A stretch of 11,675 bases of DNA from Natronoplasma sp964602715 (GTDB lineage Archaea > Thermoplasmatota > Thermoplasmata > Halarchaeoplasmatales > Halarchaeoplasmataceae): assembly GCA_964602715.1 (NCBI GenBank), contig CAZRSB010000055.1, positions 1 through 11,675 of the forward strand, given 5' to 3'. Below the pieces are notes generated by a model. It saw only the letters and a list, made by a program, of their open reading frames with translations, did no database searches and was not told where the DNA came from. A program made the position numbers and the translations under genes. Positions 8,322 through 11,675 of the stretch are shown one piece after another. Each line of letters opens with the position of its first letter. Positions within the stretch are counted from its first letter, which is position 1.

Positions 8322-8861
8322 TTGAGGATCGAGATAGTCCCTATAGAGGATATGGATCAAGAAATTATCGATGTAATCATCGAATACGTAAAGAGAGCAT
8401 ACGATCCTATTCTAGATAAGATCGAATATGGTTCTACAATTGATATGCCCAAGAGATCATTCAATTCGATCAGGAATCAGTACGATGCAAATGTCATGCT
8501 CCACCAGATATATAAAAAATTTGAGCCCAGTTCACACAAGATACTTGCGATAACTTCTGAAGATATTTACAGCCATGGCTTAAATTTTGTATTCGGATTA
8601 GCTCAAAAACCTGGAAAATTAGCTATCATATCCATTCATCGGTTAGATCCTCAGTATTGGGGTCTCAAAAAAGACGAAGAAAAATTATTTGAAAGAGCTG
8701 CTAAGGAGGCTGTCCATGAGCTCGGTCATAGCCTAGGATTGGGCCATTGTGAGAACAGTAATTGCGTCATGTTTTTTTCTAATAAAATTTTTGACACCGA
8801 CAGAAAAGCTTTTTCACTTTGTGAGAGATGTTTTGACCATATGCTCAATTTACATGGGTGA
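8322..8861 (+). CDS. amzA: Archaemetzincin (zinc metalloprotease family M54)
   Basis: This 179-residue protein has the diagnostic archaemetzincin core. The catalytic motif is HELGHSLGLGHC at 132-143 (three zinc-binding histidines H132, H136 and H142, catalytic E133). A Met-turn follows at M150, and the second zinc site uses four cysteines at 143, 148, 167 and 170. TSEDIYSHGLNFVFGLA at 78-94 is also a family hallmark. The physiological substrate is unknown for the family. The start is TTG, chosen because RIEIVPI aligns with the conserved first strand of archaemetzincins. The next Met (residue 11) would remove that strand. No Shine-Dalgarno is visible. The TATA-like TTATAAAA at 8305-8312 is too close for this start, so transcription from the PAP2 gene 28 bases upstream is more likely. 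Confidence 0.95.
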   Translation: MRIEIVPIEDMDQEIIDVIIEYVKRAYDPILDKIEYGSTIDMPKRSFNSIRNQYDANVMLHQIYKKFEPSSHKILAITSEDIYSHGLNFVFGLAQKPGKLAIISIHRLDPQYWGLKKDEEKLFERAAKEAVHELGHSLGLGHCENSNCVMFFSNKIFDTDRKAFSLCERCFDHMLNLHG

Positions 8862-8863
8862 AT

Positions 8864-8873
8864 TTTTCTTTTC
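8864..8873 (+). terminator. Oligo-T terminator after amzA
   Basis: TTTTTCTTTT begins three bases after the amzA stop codon. Archaeal RNA polymerase stops at such T-rich tracts without a hairpin. The tRNA-Val transcript converges on it from the other side. Confidence 0.5.
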
Positions 8874-8877
8874 AAGT

Positions 8878-8884
8878 AAAAAAT
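8878..8884 (-). terminator. Oligo-T terminator of tRNA-Val
   Basis: On the minus strand a run of six T lies about 10 bases after the tRNA-Val 3' end, a common way for archaeal tRNA genes to end. It sits back to back with the amzA terminator. Confidence 0.5.
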
Positions 8885-8893
8885 GAATACGAG

Positions 8894-8967
8894 TGGGCTC
8901 AGCCGGATTCGAACCGGCGACCTCCGCCATGTCAAGGCGACGTCATAACCACCTAGACTATGAGCCC
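8894..8967 (-). tRNA. tRNA-Val (anticodon GAC)
   Basis: The minus strand folds into a complete cloverleaf. The acceptor is GGGCTCA/TGAGCCC and the D stem GTC/GAC. The anticodon stem is TCGCC/GGCGG with loop TTGACAT, so the anticodon is GAC. The T arm is GCCGG-TTCGAAT-CCGGC, with discriminator A. No intron is present and CCA is not encoded, as is usual in archaea. bioY ends 90 bases upstream on the same strand without a clear terminator, so read-through from bioY is possible. A TATA-like ATATATAT near 9020-9027 could instead give a pre-tRNA with a leader of about 30 bases. Confidence 0.95.
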
Positions 8968-9056
8968 TTATTTGGTATAATTTACTCCGTTAAACTCACA
9001 AGGAAATTACAGGTATCGGATATATATCTCTTTTCCTTATTGAGTATACTTTTACT

Positions 9057-9674
9057 TCAGGTGTCTATTTTAGGAGTGAGCCAGTTGGCAACACTTGAAG
9101 TGAAGAGTATCTTTATGATGTCACCTACCAAAAATGGAAGAACACCTATAGTTAGCAATTCAACAATACCAATTGATGATCCACCAATGACTGAGATTGT
9201 TATATAGATATTTGTTAGGCCAAACCCATATATTATGATAAAATTGGCAATTAATAACAATATGAGCATACCTTTATAGTTTCTAGTTAAACTGTATTTA
9301 TCTACTGCATATCCTACTACGAAGGAAGCTATAACGAAGCCTATCAGATATCCACCTGTGATACCTGTTAAGGCTCCGATACCACCTGTCCAACCCGAGA
9401 ACCATGGTACTCCGGCAGCACCTATTGTTAGATACATGCCTGCGCTTACTCCTCCCCATGTTTTTCCTAAAAGCACGGCACCGAGAAGAACGCCGAAGGT
9501 TTGACCAGTGACTGGTACTGGGGTAAAAGGTAGATAAAAACGAGCCTGAGCGAGTAGTCCTATAAAACCAGCGAAAATCAAAGAGAACGTAAATTTATGT
9601 AGTGTATTCAGAGAATGTGTCCATTCAAATATTTTCGGTCTGCGAAAGCTGTATTTGTTAACATTCATTTCCAT
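9057..9674 (-). CDS. bioY: Biotin transporter BioY (ECF S component)
   Basis: BioY is the biotin-binding membrane subunit of an energy-coupling-factor transporter. The 205 residues form about six membrane segments (near 28-46, 55-71, 77-90, 104-124, 135-152 and 170-195) with the family signatures. These are FTPVPVTGQTFGVLLGA at 50-66, a Gly-rich loop ending TGGYLIGF at 106-113, and PFLVGDIIKI at 180-189. No ECF ATPase or transmembrane subunit gene lies nearby, so it would use a shared module encoded elsewhere or act alone. The ATG is supported by AGGTG at 9682-9686 with a 7-base spacer. A second in-frame ATG two codons later is less well placed. Two perfect inverted repeats bracket its TATA box, which suggests repression, presumably in response to biotin. 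Confidence 0.93.
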   Translation of the reverse strand: MEMNVNKYSFRRPKIFEWTHSLNTLHKFTFSLIFAGFIGLLAQARFYLPFTPVPVTGQTFGVLLGAVLLGKTWGGVSAGMYLTIGAAGVPWFSGWTGGIGALTGITGGYLIGFVIASFVVGYAVDKYSLTRNYKGMLILLLIANFIIIYGFGLTNIYITISVIGGSSIGIVELLTIGVLPFLVGDIIKILFTSSVANWLTPKIDT

Positions 9675-9692
9675 TTAAATACACCTGTGAAT

Positions 9693-9708
9693 TTTTGTTC
9701 CAACAAAA
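9693..9708. promoter_or_regulatory. Inverted repeat at the bioY transcript start (candidate operator)
   Basis: Arms TTTTGTT and AACAAAA match perfectly around a CC centre. The site lies 25 bases or so downstream of the bioY TATA box, so it would cover the predicted transcript start, a usual place for an archaeal repressor. The regulator is unknown. An archaeal BirA with a helix-turn-helix domain is one possibility, though its published sites have a long spacer that this one lacks. Confidence 0.5.
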
Positions 9709-9720
9709 GGGGTAGATTCA

Positions 9721-9727
9721 TTTATAT
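9721..9727 (-). promoter_or_regulatory. TATA box of bioY
   Basis: The minus strand reads ATATAAA, about 47-53 bases before the ATG. This predicts a transcript start near 9697 and a short leader carrying the AGGTG ribosome site. It is flanked on both sides by inverted repeats. Confidence 0.55.
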
Positions 9728-9741
9728 GTTAAATATTTAAC
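9728..9741. promoter_or_regulatory. 14-base perfect palindrome upstream of the bioY TATA box
   Basis: GTTAAATATTTAAC is its own reverse complement and directly abuts the bioY TATA box, overlapping where TFB would contact DNA. It could be an operator, or simply AT-rich promoter DNA. Its partner at 9693-9708 strengthens the regulatory reading. Confidence 0.4.
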
Positions 9742-9888
9742 GGACGTGGAAAGCGATAACATAATTTCAATCGAACAAGCCGCAGAGATCTTTTTACCTA
9801 TCATAAATATAATACTATAAGTTTGAATTATCTTATCTGATCTTTAATATACTTTAAACTCTCTATTGCCTTGATTATCCATAACATT

Positions 9889-9896
9889 TATTATAC
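9889..9896 (+). promoter_or_regulatory. Possible TATA box for the FKBP gene
   Basis: TATTATAC lies about 28-35 bases ahead of the ATG at 9924, where no Shine-Dalgarno is seen. The AT-rich stretch TCTATATTTT at 9898-9907 is an alternative. The rest of the 249-base gap between bioY and this gene shows nothing else recognisable. Confidence 0.35.
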
Positions 9897-9923
9897 ATCT
9901 ATATTTTCACTATCTGATTCAGT

Positions 9924-10853
9924 ATGAAAAAATGGATGTCAATAATCATCATATCGGTGATCGTGGTCGGTCTGTCTGCAGGAGGGATCTTAGCTGCTCG
10001 TCATCTTTACTTTAGGGAAGATGAAGAAGAAAAGATTGTGGCTGAGAACGGAGATACTGTCCAGATGCATTATGTTGGTAGGTTGAGAGATAACAGGGTC
10101 TATGATGAGGAGCGTATATTTGATACATCTTACGAGGCGATCCCTGACGAGGATTCACCGATGTATACTCTTACTTTTGATGACAGAGAAAGAGGTGAAC
10201 CTTTTGAGTTCACACTGGGTGAGGGCCAAGTGATCCAGGGTTGGGAGGATAATGTCAGAGGTATGGAAGAAGGAGAGTCAAAAACATTTTTTGTTCGGCC
10301 TGAGAAGGGATATGGAGAAGCTAGTGACGATCTCATATTTCAAATAGATAAGACGGAGACAATTCCTATGAAAGAAGAGATGAGTCAAGAGGAATTCATG
10401 GATATATACGGAGAAGAATATGGTGAACCAGCTAAAAATATGCAGTTAGAAGACAGCTTTTGGGGATGGGAAAAGATCATAACCTCCGTAAGAAGGGGTA
10501 GAGTGACCCTAAGGCATGATCCTGAATTTGGTGAAGCATACAATAGTTATGGTGAAGAAGATTGGTACTCTGAAGTCATATCTATAGATTCAAGTGCAGA
10601 TGGAGGACAAGGTACCATAGAGGTCCAACATGAATTAAAAGAATCTACTTTGGTCAACAGTACTCATATATCTTTCCATAGAGAGGAGATGGCTGATGTG
10701 CCTCAGATCAGAGAAAATGAGGGTCAATCCCCAGACGATGTTGGTATAGCTTTTGAAGAAGATGGAAAAATTAATATTGATTTTAACGATGAAGTAGTCG
10801 GTCAAACTTTGATATTTGATGTAGAATTGATAAATATAGAGAAAGAGGATTAG
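9924..10853 (+). CDS. Membrane-anchored FKBP-type peptidyl-prolyl isomerase, SlyD-like with large insert
   Basis: This is probably a folding catalyst and chaperone facing outside the cytoplasm. Residues 6-25 form one hydrophobic helix after MKKW, a signal anchor or uncleaved signal. The FKBP fold follows. It has a strand DTVQMHYVG at 44-52, the FD pair at 66-67, FTLGEGQVIQGWE at 96-108 (V103, I104 and W107 line the pocket) and KGYG at 128-131. The chain then leaves the fold for about 145 residues (145-290) and returns with DFNDEVVGQTLIFDVEL at 286-302, the equivalent of the SlyD G-x2-L-x-F-x-V strand. The insert matches the position of the SlyD chaperone flap but is much longer than in bacterial SlyD, as in long archaeal FKBPs. 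The protein is strongly acidic. It is transcribed alone, towards tRNA-Leu. Confidence 0.9.
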   Translation: MKKWMSIIIISVIVVGLSAGGILAARHLYFREDEEEKIVAENGDTVQMHYVGRLRDNRVYDEERIFDTSYEAIPDEDSPMYTLTFDDRERGEPFEFTLGEGQVIQGWEDNVRGMEEGESKTFFVRPEKGYGEASDDLIFQIDKTETIPMKEEMSQEEFMDIYGEEYGEPAKNMQLEDSFWGWEKIITSVRRGRVTLRHDPEFGEAYNSYGEEDWYSEVISIDSSADGGQGTIEVQHELKESTLVNSTHISFHREEMADVPQIRENEGQSPDDVGIAFEEDGKINIDFNDEVVGQTLIFDVELINIEKED

Positions 10854-11009
10854 TATAGAAATAATATCTCCGGCTTGCTTAAATAAATTTATTCCATTTT
10901 ACCTCTTTGATCGTAAAATCATTTCAATCTTGGAGTGGATATCGGAGGCAGAACCTATAGAGAAAACAAAATCTTTAGTTTCACTATCAAAAATCTTTCC
11001 GCTCTTAAA
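10854..11009. other. Intergenic stretch between FKBP and the tRNA-Leu region
   Basis: No credible reading frame or RNA is seen here. It contains the AT-only palindrome AATAAATTTATT at 10882-10893, which could be part of the FKBP 3' end. No long T-run terminator is present. The first CGCTCNTAAA motif lies at its right end. Confidence 0.4.
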
Positions 11010-11079
11010 GCGAGGGTAGCTCAGGAATGGGACATTCCTCATTCCCCCTCGATTATTCGCTCGTAAACTCGCTCATAAA
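11000..11079 (+). repeat. Three copies of CGCTCNTAAA before tRNA and relic
   Basis: Copies lie at 11000-11009 (N=T), 11058-11067 (N=G) and 11070-11079 (N=A). Two of them end directly at the first base of the tRNA-like relic and of tRNA-Leu. The last forms a small stem with the tRNA start (CTCGCT at 11068-11073 with AGCGAG at 11079-11084). They may be duplicated 5' flank DNA. Confidence 0.5.
11010..11052 (+). pseudogene. Truncated tRNA-like relic upstream of tRNA-Leu
   Basis: The stretch begins exactly like the tRNA-Leu gene 70 bases downstream: AAAGCGAGGGTAGC occurs at 11007-11020 and 11077-11090, and the match extends upstream with one difference. After TAGCTCAG, which looks like a tRNA D arm, the cloverleaf collapses into one hairpin (arms AGGAATG and CATTCCT, loop GGA). 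CCCTCG at 11046-11051 then closes the acceptor stem with CGAGGG. There is no anticodon arm or T arm. It could be the leftover of a tandem tRNA gene or a small acceptor-stem RNA. I read it as a relic, with no evidence that it is expressed. Confidence 0.45.
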
Positions 11080-11164
11080 GCGAGGGTAGCCAAGCTAGGC
11101 CAACGGCGCAAGGTTCAGGGCCTTGTCCCGTAGGGGTCCAAGGGTTCAAATCCCTTCCCTCGCA
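11080..11164 (+). tRNA. tRNA-Leu (anticodon CAG)
   Basis: This is a complete class II cloverleaf of 85 bases. The acceptor is GCGAGGG/CCCTCGC and the D stem GCC/GGC. The anticodon stem is CAAGG/CCTTG with loop TTCAGGG, so the anticodon is CAG. A long variable arm holds a CCC-GTA-GGG stem. The T arm is AAGGG-TTCAAAT-CCCTT, with discriminator A. The long variable arm agrees with leucine. No intron is present and no CCA is encoded. A TTTT four-base run follows at once and may help end the transcript. No convincing TATA box is seen at the expected spacing; GATTATT near 11051 is the best candidate. Confidence 0.95.
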
Positions 11165-11463
11165 TTTTCACATATCTGGAACGGAGTGGAAGATATTGAA
11201 AATCGAAGGAACACATCGTGTTCCTGAAGACATTTTCGGGAATCAAATTCCCGATGTCGCAGGAAAGTTTCTTCCTTTCCTGAAGATTGCGAGTGTCTCT
11301 GACCGAGCAAAAGACGGAAGGATTTTTTTGTGAAAAAAATGCATCAAAAACATGTGGGGCTATCTACGATAGCCCTTAAAAAACAAGGCCGTATACAAAT
11401 TGGCGTTAGGTTCCCTTCTCTTGCATCTTAGATGATAAGGACTAATATGAACCGTAATGATAA
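11165..11463. repeat. Non-coding stretch with a series of short perfect hairpins
   Basis: No protein gene is credible here. Perfect stems lie at: 11207-11225 (arms AGGAACAC/GTGTTCCT, loop ATC); 11236-11254 (TCGGGAAT/ATTCCCGA, loop CAA); 11260-11282 (CAGGAAAG/CTTTCCTG, loop of 7); 11322-11340 (ATTTTTTT/AAAAAAAT, loop GTG); 11357-11375 (GGGCTATC/GATAGCCC, loop TAC); and 11424-11434 (CATC/GATG, loop TTA). Five of six have a three-base loop. TTCCTGAAGA is repeated at 11221-11230 and 11277-11286, straddling the second and third hairpins. GGTTC/GAACC (11409-11413, 11449-11453) encloses the last one. Function is unknown. Confidence 0.7.
11181..11329 (+). ncRNA. Candidate structured RNA ending in a T7 run
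   Basis: Reading rightward, three stable hairpins (11207-11282) are followed by a weaker stem (GTCT at 11295-11298 with AGAC at 11312-11315) and then seven T at 11323-11329, which would terminate archaeal transcription. It could be a separate small RNA or a processed trailer of tRNA-Leu. No family was recognised, no promoter is clear, and the 5' end given is arbitrary. Confidence 0.25.
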
Positions 11464-11627
11464 TGGCCCCGTCAGAATCAAAGATTCTAACTAACCACTT
11501 TTCAGGGAAAAGTGGACCCAAAAGAATGTTAGAGCATTCTCTATGCCCACTAAAAATCATAGATTTGTTAGTGGACCCGTCAGAATCAAAGATTCTGATT
11601 TACCACTAATCAGAGATTAGTGGACCC
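11464..11627. repeat. Three tandem double-hairpin units abutting a tRNA 3' end
   Basis: Units start at 11464, 11513 and 11572 (period 49, 59, then 49 to the tRNA). Each begins TGGACCC (TGGCCCC in the first). Hairpin A follows, with AGAAT/ATTCT arms at 11474-11488, 11523-11540 and 11581-11597. Hairpin B, with CCACT/AGTGG arms, lies at 11495-11515, 11547-11574 and 11603-11623. Hairpin B ends inside the next TGGACCC, and the last of those is the tRNA acceptor end itself. Stem sequences differ between units by paired changes that keep them perfect. The first and third units, counted to the end of the next TGGACCC, are both 56 bases and closely similar. Confidence 0.8.
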
Positions 11628-11675
11628 AGCGGGATTTGAACCCGCGGCCTCCACCTATCTCGCCAATTGATGTCT
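11621..11675 (-). tRNA. tRNA, 3' half only, probably intron-containing, cut by the window edge
   Basis: The minus strand shows a tRNA 3' half. The T arm is GCGGG-TTCAAAT-CCCGC, the acceptor 3' strand TGGGTCC, and the discriminator A at 11621. The variable loop is AGGCC and the anticodon 3' stem strand GGTGG (11651-11655). The bases before that strand (…GAGATA) do not make a normal anticodon loop, because T33 is missing and position 37 would be T. The simplest reading is an intron ending just before A38, at the canonical archaeal 37/38 site. The 5' half and anticodon lie outside the window, so the amino acid cannot be named. Confidence 0.8.

Noticed and set aside
8893..9207. Plus-strand reading frame beginning MGSAGFEPATSAMS
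   Set aside because: It is a translation of the antisense of tRNA-Val (a familiar spurious protein seen in many annotations) and then of antisense bioY.
9057..9674. bioY as part of a biotin synthesis or ECF operon
   Set aside because: No bioA/D/F/B, birA or ECF ATPase gene lies on either side. The neighbours are a tRNA and an FKBP gene.
11360..11560. Minus-strand frame of 66 codons in the hairpin region
   Set aside because: It runs through several perfect hairpins and a tandem repeat, has no family resemblance, no ribosome site and no promoter. The DNA is better explained as repeats.
11424..11600. C/D box small RNA (ATGATAA resembling a C box)
   Set aside because: No properly spaced CTGA D box or second box pair was found on the same strand.
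11164..11627. CRISPR array
   Set aside because: The repeats are only three, differ in sequence, have unequal periods of 49 and 59, contain two hairpins each and have no constant direct repeat with unique spacers; no cas genes are present.
11464..11675. Insertion sequence or integrated element with its own integrase
   Set aside because: No transposase or integrase fragment is readable in any frame of the window. Only tRNA-end repeats hint at integration.

Overview
The window reads as euryarchaeal chromosome. The archaeal signs are an archaemetzincin, a Hef-family helicase, a long membrane-anchored SlyD-like FKBP, tRNA genes without an encoded CCA (one apparently split by an intron near position 37/38), and TATA boxes about 25-30 bases ahead of several start codons, as expected of leaderless archaeal genes. 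The DNA is AT-rich and the secreted FKBP is very acidic. I cannot place it below Euryarchaeota or a related phylum. The complete bacterial-type MutS/MutL pair fits archaeal lineages that acquired the bacterial mismatch-repair system.

Left block (58-7314, minus strand). Four genes read leftward: a polytopic membrane protein with a YjdF-like C-terminus, a Hef-type helicase that lacks the usual nuclease half, mutS, and mutL. mutS and mutL are separated by one base and are surely co-transcribed. mutS has its own TATA box and a strong Shine-Dalgarno driving a TTG start. The helicase, MutS and MutL together make this a DNA-repair block.

Middle block (7436-9674). A PAP2-type membrane phosphatase/phosphotransferase diverges from the left block and is followed 28 bases later by archaemetzincin (amzA). 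Next come tRNA-Val(GAC) and the biotin transporter subunit gene bioY, both on the minus strand. The bioY promoter carries two perfect inverted repeats that look like operators.

Right block (9924-11675). An extracytoplasmic FKBP-type prolyl isomerase is followed by tRNA-Leu(CAG), and the 3' half of an intron-containing tRNA is cut by the right window edge. The 456 bases between these tRNAs, and the stretch just before tRNA-Leu, hold no credible protein gene but are packed with short perfect hairpins, most with a loop of exactly three bases. Closest to the right-hand tRNA are three tandem two-hairpin units whose stems differ by compensating base changes. Each unit is bounded by a copy of the tRNA's 3'-terminal heptamer. 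A truncated tRNA-like relic precedes tRNA-Leu. This tRNA-flanked hairpin array is the least explained and most interesting part of the window.
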